NCBI GenBank assembly: GCA_020724125.1
Contig: DYHM01000033.1
Location: forward strand, 1 to 6,439
Reading direction: 5' to 3'
DNA length: 6,439 nucleotides
Source of the DNA: Patescibacteria group bacterium
GTDB taxonomy: Bacteria > Patescibacteriota > Minisyncoccia > Minisyncoccales > CG1-02-41-26
Shown here piece after piece: positions 1 through 5,981 of the stretch. The translations under genes and the position numbers were made by a program. Position 1 is the first letter of the stretch. Each line of letters begins with the position of its first letter. The notes beneath the pieces were generated by a model. The model was not told the DNA's origin, ran no database searches, and was given only the letters and a program-made list of their open reading frames with translations.

Positions 1-105
1 ATTAATTTTATTTTTAGAAAATAAAATTCTTCTTTTTAGTAAAAGAAAAATTTTTAATTTTATTAAATTAACGAAAATACAATTAAGTTTTTGTTCTAAA
101 AAAAA
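1..105. other. AT-only region downstream of clpB with weak inverted repeats
   Basis: No gene is seen. A T8 tract follows the clpB stop directly on the minus strand. A perfect 11-bp inverted repeat, AATTTTATTTT (4-14) and AAAATAAAATT (18-28), encloses a 3-base loop, and a 7-bp one lies at 30-47. These could form a weak terminator, but A/T-only palindromes arise easily by chance in DNA of this composition. Confidence 0.3.
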
Positions 106-2805
106 TTAAACTTCCACTGGCGCGGGTTTTTCTTTTTTTCTCATTAAAGAAAACGAGGTCTGAAAAACAATATTTCCCTTTTCTAAATCAATAATAATGT
201 CTTCCCCAGGGCTAAATTCCGAGCTAATAATTTTTAAAGACAAAGGATTAAGAATTTCTCTCTGAATTACTCTTTTTAAGGGCCGCGCGCCCAAATTGGA
301 GTCAAATCCCCTTTCAACTAAATACTCTTTTAATTCTTTGGAAAATCTAATTTTAAGAGATTTTGCCTTCAATAACCTTTCTTCAATTTTCTTTAATTCT
401 AAATCAACAATTTCTCTAATTTCTTTTTTGTTTAGATAATTGAAAATAATAATCTCGTCAATCCGATTTAAAAATTCTGGCCGAAAGGTCTCTTTTAAAA
501 CCTGATGGATTTTATTTGTTAAATCTTCTTTTAAAGAAATTTCCTTTTCTTTTTTTTGAGTTTCAAAACCAATAGGCTTCATTTCGGAAATATATTCTGA
601 ACCAAGATTTGAAGTCATAATAATAATGGTGTTTTTAAACGAAACCACTCTGCCTTTGGCGTCGGTCAACCGACCATCTTCAAAAATTTGAAGTAAGATA
701 TTAAAAACCTCGGGATGGGCTTTTTCAATCTCGTCAAGTAAAATTACATTGTAAGGTCGACGTCGAATTTTTTCAGTAAGCTGACCTGCTTCTTCATAAC
801 CAACATAACCGGGCGGCGCTCCTATTAATCTTGAAACGCTGTATTTTTCCATATACTCGGACATATCCAGTCGCACCAAGGCATTTTCGGTATTAAAAAG
901 GAATTCAGCCAAGGTTCGGGCCGTCTCGGTCTTGCCGACGCCAGTTGGTCCCAAAAATAGAAAAACGCCAATTGGTCGTTCTTCTTCCGAGATGCCGGCC
1001 CGGCTGCGCCGAATGGCGTGAGAAATAACAGAGATTGCTTCATCCTGACCCACTATTCTTTTCTTTAAAATTTCTTCGGTTCTTTCCAATCTTTTGGTCT
1101 CTGCCTCTAAAAGTTTAGTCACCATAATGCCAGTCCACTGAGAAATTACTTCAGCTATGTCGTCTTCGGTTACTTCTTGTTTCAAAAGATTGCTTTTCTT
1201 TTGTTGATTTTTTAATTTTTGTTCTTTAAGGGCTAATTCTTTTTTAAGTTCAGGAATTTTTCCATATTTTAATTCAGCCAATTTTTGTAAATCAGTTTCC
1301 CATTGGGCTTTTTCTATTTGAAAATTAGTGAAGTCAATTTCTTTTTTAAGGTCTTTAATTTTCTGAATCAAATTTTTTTCTGCCATCCATTTGGCTTTTA
1401 AATTAGCGGCTTTTTCCGTTAAATTAGCCAATGTTTTTTCAACGGCTTTTAATTTTATCGCTAAGTTTTTTTCTTTTTTTAAAGATTCTCTTTCAACTTC
1501 GGCTTTGCTAATCTCATTATTGATTTCTTCAAGTTTAGCGGGTTTCGTCTCTATTTGAAGTCTAAGACTGGAAGCAGCTTCGTCTATTAAATCTACGGCT
1601 TTGTCTGGCAGAAAACGATCGGTGATATAACGGTTGCTTAATTCGGCTGCCGATTGAAGAGCCGAGTCCTTAATTTTGACGCCATGATGAACTTCATATT
1701 TTTCTTTTATTCCCCGCAAAATAGCAATAGTGTCTTCCACCGATGGTTCTTGAACATAAATGGGTTGAAATCTTCGTTCTAACGCCGGGTCCCTTTCAAT
1801 ATATTTTTGATACTCTTTAAGGGTGGTGGCGCCGATTGCCCGCAATTCGCCTCGGGCCAAGGCTGGTTTAAGAAGATTGGAAGCGTCAATAGAGCCCTCA
1901 GCCGCGCCGGCGCCCACTAAAGTATGGAGTTCGTCAATAAACAAAATATATTTATCCGCGCTTCTTTTTATTTCTCGAAGCAAGGCCTTGATTCTTGCCT
2001 CAAATTCACCCCGATATTTTGTGCCTGCCACCAAAGCGCCCAGGTCAAGAGCAATCAGTTCTTTTCCCTTTAAACTATCGGGAGCGTCTAAACTAACAAT
2101 TTTTTTAGCTAATCCTTCCACAATGGCTGTTTTACCAACCCCGGCCTCGCCAATCAAGACAGGATTGTTTTTGGTTCGACGAAATAAAACATTTATTAAT
2201 CTTCTGATTTCTGTCGCTCGGCCAATTACGGGGTCTAATTTTCCTTCTTTTGCCTCGGTTGTTAAGTTTCTGGTGTACTTATTTATAACTTCATATTTCG
2301 TTTCGGGATTGGGATCAATAATTCTTTCTTCGCCGCGAACCTCTTTTAATTGTTTTGAAATGATTTCTTTATTCAAGGGAAATAAAATACCGCTCCTTAT
2401 TTGACTATTCTGTAAAATCTCTTGAGCCCCGCTTTTAACAAGTAAAAGCCCTAAAAACAAATGCTCGATAGAAATAAATTCATCGCCCATTTCCATAGAT
2501 TCCTGTCGAGCCCGATCCAAAACTTGAGCCAAGTCCTGGGTAAGATAAAATTGTTCAATATCTCGAACCTTAGAAACTTGAGAGATGCGCTCAATGGCTT
2601 TTTTGGTTTTTCTTCGCAAATCTTCAATATCAATTTCTAAATTGTTTAAAATAGTTAAAACAATGCTATCCTCTTGATGTAAAAGAGCTTCTAAAAGATG
2701 AAGCGCGTCAACTTGCTGTTGATTATGTTGTCTGGCAATGTTTTGAGTATTAAACATCGCCTCTTGGGCTTTATGGGTGAAGTCGCCTCCATGAGTAAAA
2801 GGCAT
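106..2805 (-). CDS. clpB: ClpB-type Hsp100 AAA+ disaggregase with a ClpC-like IGF loop
   Basis: This 899-residue cytoplasmic hexameric ATPase threads aggregated or misfolded proteins through its central pore, classically with DnaK. Residues 1-150 are a double Clp-N repeat. NBD1 has Walker A GEAGVGKT (219-226), pore loop KYRG (263-266), Walker B LFIDE (288-292) and the arginine pair R344/R345. Residues about 416-545 form a long coiled-coil middle domain containing YGKIPEL, the ClpB hallmark; ClpC has a much shorter one. NBD2 has Walker A GPTGVGKT (619-626), pore motif GYVG (666-669), Walker B LLDE (689-692), sensor TSN (731-733), arginine finger R781 and sensor-2 GAR (839-841). Between TSN and FRPEF is an insertion containing PIGF (744-747), which resembles the ClpP-binding loop of ClpC and is absent from E. 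coli ClpB. The length slightly exceeds the usual 850-870. The start is the first ATG, placing FTHKAQEA at the usual N-terminal position. Only a weak AAAGA-like ribosome site precedes it. It lies 28 bp after the winged-helix gene, probably in the same operon. ClpB is the best name; ClpC is the alternative. Confidence 0.95.
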   Translation of the reverse strand: MPFTHGGDFTHKAQEAMFNTQNIARQHNQQQVDALHLLEALLHQEDSIVLTILNNLEIDIEDLRRKTKKAIERISQVSKVRDIEQFYLTQDLAQVLDRARQESMEMGDEFISIEHLFLGLLLVKSGAQEILQNSQIRSGILFPLNKEIISKQLKEVRGEERIIDPNPETKYEVINKYTRNLTTEAKEGKLDPVIGRATEIRRLINVLFRRTKNNPVLIGEAGVGKTAIVEGLAKKIVSLDAPDSLKGKELIALDLGALVAGTKYRGEFEARIKALLREIKRSADKYILFIDELHTLVGAGAAEGSIDASNLLKPALARGELRAIGATTLKEYQKYIERDPALERRFQPIYVQEPSVEDTIAILRGIKEKYEVHHGVKIKDSALQSAAELSNRYITDRFLPDKAVDLIDEAASSLRLQIETKPAKLEEINNEISKAEVERESLKKEKNLAIKLKAVEKTLANLTEKAANLKAKWMAEKNLIQKIKDLKKEIDFTNFQIEKAQWETDLQKLAELKYGKIPELKKELALKEQKLKNQQKKSNLLKQEVTEDDIAEVISQWTGIMVTKLLEAETKRLERTEEILKKRIVGQDEAISVISHAIRRSRAGISEEERPIGVFLFLGPTGVGKTETARTLAEFLFNTENALVRLDMSEYMEKYSVSRLIGAPPGYVGYEEAGQLTEKIRRRPYNVILLDEIEKAHPEVFNILLQIFEDGRLTDAKGRVVSFKNTIIIMTSNLGSEYISEMKPIGFETQKKEKEISLKEDLTNKIHQVLKETFRPEFLNRIDEIIIFNYLNKKEIREIVDLELKKIEERLLKAKSLKIRFSKELKEYLVERGFDSNLGARPLKRVIQREILNPLSLKIISSEFSPGEDIIIDLEKGNIVFQTSFSLMRKKEKPAPVEV

Positions 2806-2833
2806 AGTTTAAAAATATCTTTACTATTTATTA

Positions 2834-3337
2834 TTATTTTTCTTCTTTTCTTTTCCCTGTCAATTTTTCTTTAAGGTTTTTCATTTTTTTCATAAACTCT
2901 TCTTTTTTATTTTTATCTTCTTTTTCTGCGCTTATTCCAATTAAGCAATACGTTGCGTCAAATCCACTTCCTCCTATTTTCTCTAATATTTCTTCATCTA
3001 CTAATTTATTTAATATATTTCCTACTATATCTATATACTTATCTCTTCCTATTGTTCTAGCTATTTTATTTACATCCTCCATTATATATTCATTCCTATA
3101 AAAAAGAAGGAGAATTTCTAATGTCACGTATTTCTCATATATTTCATCAAGAAATTCTGTTAAAGAGAGTTTCTCTTTATTTGGTTCCGAATTTGGTTTC
3201 GAAGTTATCTCGGGGGTTTCTTCAGCCGATGTTTTCCCTTTTTGGATTTCTGTGATAAATCCTCTATTTATTATTTCAGGGCAATTTTCTTTATTTTTTT
3301 TACCCTCTCCATTAGAAGAAGAAATTTTAGTAGTCAT
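2834..3337 (-). CDS. Hypothetical protein with predicted winged-helix core
   Basis: I do not recognise this 167-aa protein. The first 60 residues are rich in Ser, Thr, Lys, Glu and Pro and are probably disordered. Residues about 70-135 look like a winged helix-turn-helix: a hydrophobic helix (TLEILLLFYRN), a second helix (EDVNKIARTIGR), a long third helix (DIVGNILNKLVDEEILEKI), and a glycine-rich turn with a strand (GGSGFDATYCLI). The tail is highly charged, mostly Lys/Glu. No signal peptide or membrane segment is visible. An AGG lies 8 nt before the ATG, a plausible ribosome site. About 13 of 18 isoleucine codons are ATA, with many AGA, GTA and GGA, whereas the flanking genes mostly use ATT. 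This suggests a different origin or recent acquisition. It ends 28 bp before clpB and probably shares its transcript. It could be a regulator of that operon or an adaptor protein, but both roles are inference. Confidence 0.8.
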   Translation of the reverse strand: MTTKISSSNGEGKKNKENCPEIINRGFITEIQKGKTSAEETPEITSKPNSEPNKEKLSLTEFLDEIYEKYVTLEILLLFYRNEYIMEDVNKIARTIGRDKYIDIVGNILNKLVDEEILEKIGGSGFDATYCLIGISAEKEDKNKKEEFMKKMKNLKEKLTGKRKEEK

Positions 3338-3425
3338 ATATTTTACCTGTTAAGAATTTTTAATAAAAAGATTTTTAATAAATTTTAAAGATTTATCAAG
3401 ATGACAATTACTCTTCTTTTACTTC

Positions 3426-3839
3426 CTATTTTATTTCTTCTTCTTTCTTTACTTCCGCTTTCGTTTCCGCCCCTTCCTTCACTTTTGTTCCTTCTTTTCC
3501 CTCTATCACTTCTTTTACCTCCTCCCTTGCCTCGGCGCTGATTTCTGGTTTTGGTGTTTCGGCTTTTTTCTTTGGTTTCTTATGAACAGGTTTTTTCTTG
3601 CCAGTGATTATTTTTTCACTAATCAATAAATTATAAACTGTGTCTGACATTTGAGCGCCGACATTAAGCCAATGTTTTATTCTTTCGGCCTTAATTCTTT
3701 TTTCTTTTGTTAAGGGGTTTAAAAAACCTAAAATTTCCAAAAACCGGCCTCCCTGCGGAGGATTTTTTTTCTCGGTCGCAACAATTTTAAAAAATGGTTG
3801 ATTTTTTTTACCTGTTCGAAAAAGTCTTATGGTAAGCAT
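3426..3839 (-). CDS. rpsP: 30S ribosomal protein S16 with charged C-terminal extension
   Basis: S16 binds 16S rRNA and stabilises the body of the small subunit. The N-terminal 80 residues match the family well: MLTIRLFRTGKKNQPFFKIV, then GGRFLEILGFLNP, then IKHWLNVGAQMSDTVYNLL. I chose the ATG at 3837-3839 because S16 proteins begin M-[VL]-[TK]-IRL. An upstream in-frame ATG at 3875 would add 12 residues encoded by A-rich repeat sequence and is unlikely. The protein is 137 aa, against 80-90 in most bacteria. The extra 50 residues are a Lys/Glu/Ala tail (KKPVHKKPKKKAETPKPE, then EVKEV and KKEEEIK segments), probably disordered. No Shine-Dalgarno sequence is visible. The usual partners rimM, trmD and rplS are absent here; rnc lies upstream across a repeat-filled gap of 145 bp. 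Confidence 0.95.
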   Translation of the reverse strand: MLTIRLFRTGKKNQPFFKIVATEKKNPPQGGRFLEILGFLNPLTKEKRIKAERIKHWLNVGAQMSDTVYNLLISEKIITGKKKPVHKKPKKKAETPKPEISAEAREEVKEVIEGKEGTKVKEGAETKAEVKKEEEIK

Positions 3840-3984
3840 ACAATAAAAATTCAAAATGTAAAAATCAAAATGCAAAATGACAATGCAAAATGTAAAATTA
3901 CATTAAAAATCCAAAATCCAAAACTTAAATCAATAAAATTCAAAATGTAAAAATTAAAAATCAAGTTGAAAATTCAATTACTTT
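3840..3984. repeat. A-rich direct repeats between rnc and rpsP
   Basis: This 145-bp gap consists largely of short units of the type CAAAATG(T/C)AAAA and ATCCAAAA. A perfect 20-bp direct repeat, aaaattcaaaatgtaaaaat, occurs at 3846-3865 and 3935-3954, each preceded by CAATA. The first copy ends just upstream of the rpsP start. The A-tracts recur about every 10-11 bp, which would favour intrinsic DNA bending. The last 15 bases of the window (6425-6439) match 3861-3875. I see no gene or clear promoter here. Confidence 0.65.
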
Positions 3985-4677
3985 CTATTTCCATTTTTTT
4001 ATTTTCAAGGCTTGTTCAGCGGCTTTTAACTCGGCTTCCTGTTTCGAATAACCCTCGCCCTTAGCAACAACCTCGTCATCAGCCAAAAAAACTCCAATCA
4101 CAAAATGTTTAAGATGGTCTGGGCCCGTTTCCTTTAAAACCCTATAAGTGGGAGTAACCCTTTCTTTTTCCTGGGCTAATTCTTGAAAAAGAGATTTACT
4201 GTCTTTCCAAGCTCCTTCTTCTAAAATTCTTGGCAATTCAGGGAGTAGGTAAAAACTAATGAATTTCTGACAGCGACGATAACCTTGGTCCAAATATAAA
4301 GCGCCTAAAAAAGCTTCAAAGGCATTGGCTAAAATAGTTTCTCTCGTCTTGCCTTTATCTTTTTGCGCGCCCTTGCTTAATAAAAGATATTTTTCAAAAT
4401 CAAGTTTTTTTGTAATTTTTAACAGAGATTGACTATTAACCAATGATGCCCGCCAATTAGTTAAATCTCCTTCCGGATTTTCATAATTTTTGTATAGAAA
4501 TTCGGTAACCACTAATTCTAAAACAGCATCGCCTAAAAATTCCAATCTTTCATTATGGTTAAGATAAAATTTTGGATTTTCATTTAAATAAGAACGATGA
4601 CAAAAAGCCTGAATCAGTAAATCTTTGTTTTTAAATTTTAAATTTAATTTTTTTTCTAATTCTGAAAAATTTTTCAT
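3985..4677 (-). CDS. rnc: Ribonuclease III
   Basis: RNase III is the double-strand-specific, Mg-dependent endonuclease that releases pre-16S and pre-23S rRNA and cuts structured mRNAs. At 230 aa it has the usual length. The nuclease domain (1-150) carries the signature NERLEFLGDAVLEL with E43, E46 and D50, followed by PEGDLTNWRASLV (E69, D71). The last catalytic segment reads ILANAFEAFLGALYLD, with the essential glutamate at E121. N118 occupies the place of the usual metal-binding aspartate (D114 in E. coli). Residues about 158-228 are a double-stranded-RNA-binding domain, from DSKSLFQELAQ to GYSKQEAELKAAEQAL. The start ATG overlaps the nusB stop as ATGA, which points to translational coupling. 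No Shine-Dalgarno site is evident. The identification is secure; the effect of Asn at position 118 is uncertain. Confidence 0.96.
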   Translation of the reverse strand: MKNFSELEKKLNLKFKNKDLLIQAFCHRSYLNENPKFYLNHNERLEFLGDAVLELVVTEFLYKNYENPEGDLTNWRASLVNSQSLLKITKKLDFEKYLLLSKGAQKDKGKTRETILANAFEAFLGALYLDQGYRRCQKFISFYLLPELPRILEEGAWKDSKSLFQELAQEKERVTPTYRVLKETGPDHLKHFVIGVFLADDEVVAKGEGYSKQEAELKAAEQALKIKKWK

Positions 4678-5093
4678 TTTTTTAATCTTTTATAAATTGC
4701 TCCCATTACTCCGTTAATAAATTTACCCGAACCCTCGCCGCCAAAACCCTTAGCCAACTCAATGGCTTCATTGATAGCCACTTTTGGCGGAACTTCTTTT
4801 TTATCTATATATAATAATTCAAAAAGTCCCAGTCGTAAAATATTTCGGTCAACAATGGCAAGCTGATTAACAGGTCGTTCGGCTGCCGCTTCTTCAATGA
4901 TTTTATCAAGTTTTGAAATATGTTTATCAATTCCCTTGCTTAATCTTTGAGCAAATTCAGCTTCGTCAAAATTGCCGCCGTAATTTTTAATATTTCTCTC
5001 TAAAATTTTCTTTAAATCTGTTTTCTGCTGATAAAAATCCCATTCAAATAAAGATTGTAAGACTATGGAACGAGCAAGATGACGTGAAGACAT
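4674..5093 (-). CDS. nusB: Transcription antitermination factor NusB
   Basis: NusB with NusE (S10) binds boxA RNA and supports antitermination of rRNA operons. The protein is 139 aa, the normal family length, and all helical. Family landmarks are the N-terminal SSRHLARSIVLQSLFEWDF, the central AIVDRNILRLGLFELLY, and the C-terminal PPKVAINEAIELAKGFGG followed by GKFINGVMGAI. The start at 5093 gives the short arginine-rich N-terminus typical of the family; another ATG at 5097-5095 is out of frame. No Shine-Dalgarno sequence is visible, as for several neighbours. Its TGA stop overlaps the rnc start by four bases, so the two RNA-processing genes are probably translated together. It follows rpmF across an 82-bp gap holding a GC-rich hairpin. 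Confidence 0.96.
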   Translation of the reverse strand: MSSRHLARSIVLQSLFEWDFYQQKTDLKKILERNIKNYGGNFDEAEFAQRLSKGIDKHISKLDKIIEEAAAERPVNQLAIVDRNILRLGLFELLYIDKKEVPPKVAINEAIELAKGFGGEGSGKFINGVMGAIYKRLKK

Positions 5094-5096
5094 ACA

Positions 5097-5132
5097 TTTT
5101 TAAATTTTTAATTTTCAATTTTTAATTTTTAA
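5097..5132. repeat. Low-complexity AT repeat upstream of nusB
   Basis: This stretch is a chain of near-identical units (TTTTTAATTTT, CAATTTTTAA, TTTTTAAT) with no coding potential. It immediately precedes nusB and resembles the A-rich filler between rnc and rpsP, read on the opposite strand. Confidence 0.5.
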
Positions 5133-5144
5133 TGAAACTCCCAA

Positions 5145-5160
5145 CCGCCCCAAGGGGCGG
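5145..5160. other. GC-rich hairpin between rpmF and nusB
   Basis: CCGCCCCAAGGGGCGG is a near-perfect palindrome with 7-bp arms around AA. It lies 15 bp after the rpmF stop in otherwise very AT-rich DNA. On the minus strand no U-tract follows the stem, so it is not a standard terminator in the operon direction; on the plus strand GGTTTT follows. It may modulate read-through or protect the rpmF end of the mRNA, or be a dispersed repeat. Function is not shown by the sequence. Confidence 0.5.
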
Positions 5161-5175
5161 GGTTTTAAAAACAAA

Positions 5176-5466
5176 TCAAAATTTTTTTCTTGATAATTCT
5201 TCCATTGTTAATGGTTTTTCTTTTTTTAATTTTTCTTTTTCTTTAATTTCCTTTTCTCTTCTCTTTTTTTCTTTTTTATCTAATTTTTTAAAGACATCTA
5301 TAACTTCTTTGCCTTGATAATATCCGCAATTAGGACAAACAGTGTGGGGAAGAATTGATTTTCCGCATTTGAGACACAGGATTAAATTCGGTTCCTTTAA
5401 AAACAAATGTAGCCGACGTTTATTTCTTCTTGATTTGGTATGTTTTTGTTTTGGCACGCCACCCAT
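5176..5466 (-). CDS. rpmF: 50S ribosomal protein L32 with basic C-terminal extension
   Basis: L32 is a small zinc-ribbon protein of the large ribosomal subunit. Residues 1-55 match the family: VPKQKHTKSRRNKRRLH, PNLILCLKCGKSILPH, then VCPNCGYYQGKEVI. The four cysteines C31, C34, C44 and C47 form two CxxC pairs for zinc. The protein has 96 residues against the usual 55-65. The remaining 40 are a Lys/Glu-rich, probably helical tail. The ATG at 5464-5466 gives MGGVPKQ, close to the typical MAVPK start. A strong AAGGAG (5484-5489) lies 17 nt upstream, farther than the usual 5-10 nt. The gene probably begins the rpmF-nusB-rnc-rpsP transcript. The common partner plsX is absent, which would fit a bacterium with reduced lipid synthesis, though that is inference. 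Confidence 0.95.
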   Translation of the reverse strand: MGGVPKQKHTKSRRNKRRLHLFLKEPNLILCLKCGKSILPHTVCPNCGYYQGKEVIDVFKKLDKKEKKRREKEIKEKEKLKKEKPLTMEELSRKKF

Positions 5467-5483
5467 AAATAATTTAAATTTAA

Positions 5484-5489
5484 CTCCTT
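5484..5489 (-). promoter_or_regulatory. Shine-Dalgarno-like AAGGAG before rpmF
   Basis: On the minus strand AAGGAG lies 17 nt before the rpmF ATG. It is the only strong match to the anti-Shine-Dalgarno sequence upstream of a gene in the window. The spacing is long, so its use is uncertain. Confidence 0.4.
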
Positions 5490-5510
5490 ATTTATTCTAT
5501 ATTTATTTTT

Positions 5511-5538
5511 ACTCTACCACCTAAAATTATTTTTGCAA
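5511..5538 (-). promoter_or_regulatory. Possible sigma-70-type promoter for rpmF operon
   Basis: On the minus strand TTGCAA (5538-5533) is separated by 16 bp from TAGAGT (5516-5511). This would start transcription roughly 40 nt before the rpmF ATG. The -35 hexamer lies at the end of one of the two 23-bp tandem repeats, so a protein binding them could affect it. Both hexamers are imperfect, and in such AT-rich DNA chance matches are common. Confidence 0.3.
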
Positions 5539-5577
5539 GTTTCTATATCAGATGTTCGCAAGTTTTTATATCAGATG
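5532..5577 (-). repeat. Two tandem 23-bp repeats upstream of rpmF
   Basis: Read on the minus strand, CATCTGATATAAAAACTTGC followed by GAA (5577-5555) is repeated as CATCTGATATAGAAACTTGC followed by AAA (5554-5532). The 20-base cores differ at one position, and the whole 23-bp units at two. No third copy is seen. The position 66-111 bp upstream of rpmF suits a pair of operator or activator sites, since 23 bp is close to two helical turns. They could also be the subterminal end of a lost transposon. Confidence 0.7.
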
Positions 5578-5645
5578 AGTGTCTTTAACAATTAAGGGTT
5601 TTCACTTTTTATTAAGATTTTTATTAAAAAGCATTTAAAAAGGAT

Positions 5646-5679
5646 TCGTAGAATTACTGCGATCGCCTCAATTCTACGA
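5646..5679 (-). terminator. Hairpin and possible terminator after the toxin gene
   Basis: A perfect 10-bp inverted repeat, TCGTAGAATT and AATTCTACGA, encloses a 14-nt loop. On the minus strand the stem is followed by ATCC and then five T residues, so it may act as a weak intrinsic terminator for the toxin-antitoxin cassette, 24 bp after the ancestral toxin stop. The loop contains the palindrome GCGATCGC (5659-5666), so a nested cruciform is also possible. Confidence 0.45.
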
Positions 5680-5711
5680 GTTTAGTTGAAAGTTTCATTT
5701 TTTTATTTTTC

Positions 5712-5854
5712 TAGGACTTACGCACTTGGTTTAATTTTTAAACTTTTTGTAAAAATTTTTGTAAAATTTTTTGACCTAAAGAGTTTAAAATAACCAATAC
5801 TAACAAGAAAATACATCGCTTTTAACCATTTTGAACTGAAACGCGTAAGTCCTA
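5712..5854. mobile_element. MITE-like element with GGACTTACGC inverted ends and TA duplication
   Basis: Perfect 10-bp terminal inverted repeats GGACTTACGC (5714-5723) and GCGTAAGTCC (5843-5852) bound a 139-bp segment. It is flanked by TA on both sides (5712-5713 and 5853-5854), as left by elements that duplicate a TA target, such as the IS630/Tc1-mariner type and some IS5 groups. The interior is AT-rich, has a 12-bp tandem repeat (TTTTTGTAAAAA, 5744-5767), and encodes no recognisable transposase, so it would need one supplied in trans. Excision in silico restores a clean toxin C-terminus and stop, strong support for an insertion. From memory, similar ends occur in cyanobacterial insertion sequences and MITEs; I could not check this. 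Confidence 0.75.
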
Positions 5855-5981
5855 ATAATTTTAACATTTCTCGCAGCATCTCATTGATTTTCTTTTCCAA
5901 ATTTTTATTAATTCTTCCAATAGTTTTGAGAATTCTTGATTTATCTATTGCTCTTATTTGAAAAATTAAAACTATTGATTC

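Noticed and set aside
825..1043. Short minus-strand open frame inside clpB
   Set aside because: It overlaps the NBD2 Walker A region in another frame and has no independent support; the same applies to 2451-2633.
1823..2404. Plus-strand open frame of 193 codons
   Set aside because: It lies wholly inside clpB, antisense to the well-conserved NBD1. Its translation is low-complexity Ser/Pro/Ala-rich and matches nothing known to me.
3837..3875. Upstream ATG at 3875 as the rpsP start
   Set aside because: It would add 12 residues encoded by repeat DNA before the canonical MLTIRL start of S16.
5132..5524. Two short plus-strand open frames opposite rpmF
   Set aside because: Both are antisense shadows of L32, whose zinc-ribbon protein is unmistakable on the minus strand.
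5535..5577. Possible CRISPR array
   Set aside because: There are only two units, directly adjoining with no spacer, and no cas gene is present.
5614..5637. Direct repeat TTTTTATTAA twice between mazF and rpmF
   Set aside because: It is low-complexity AT sequence that recurs in similar form at 3350-3385 and is expected by chance at this base composition.
5718..5900. Minus-strand open frame of 60 codons starting at TTG
   Set aside because: It is the 3' part of the broken mazF reading into the MITE-like element, not a separate gene; no start signal precedes it.
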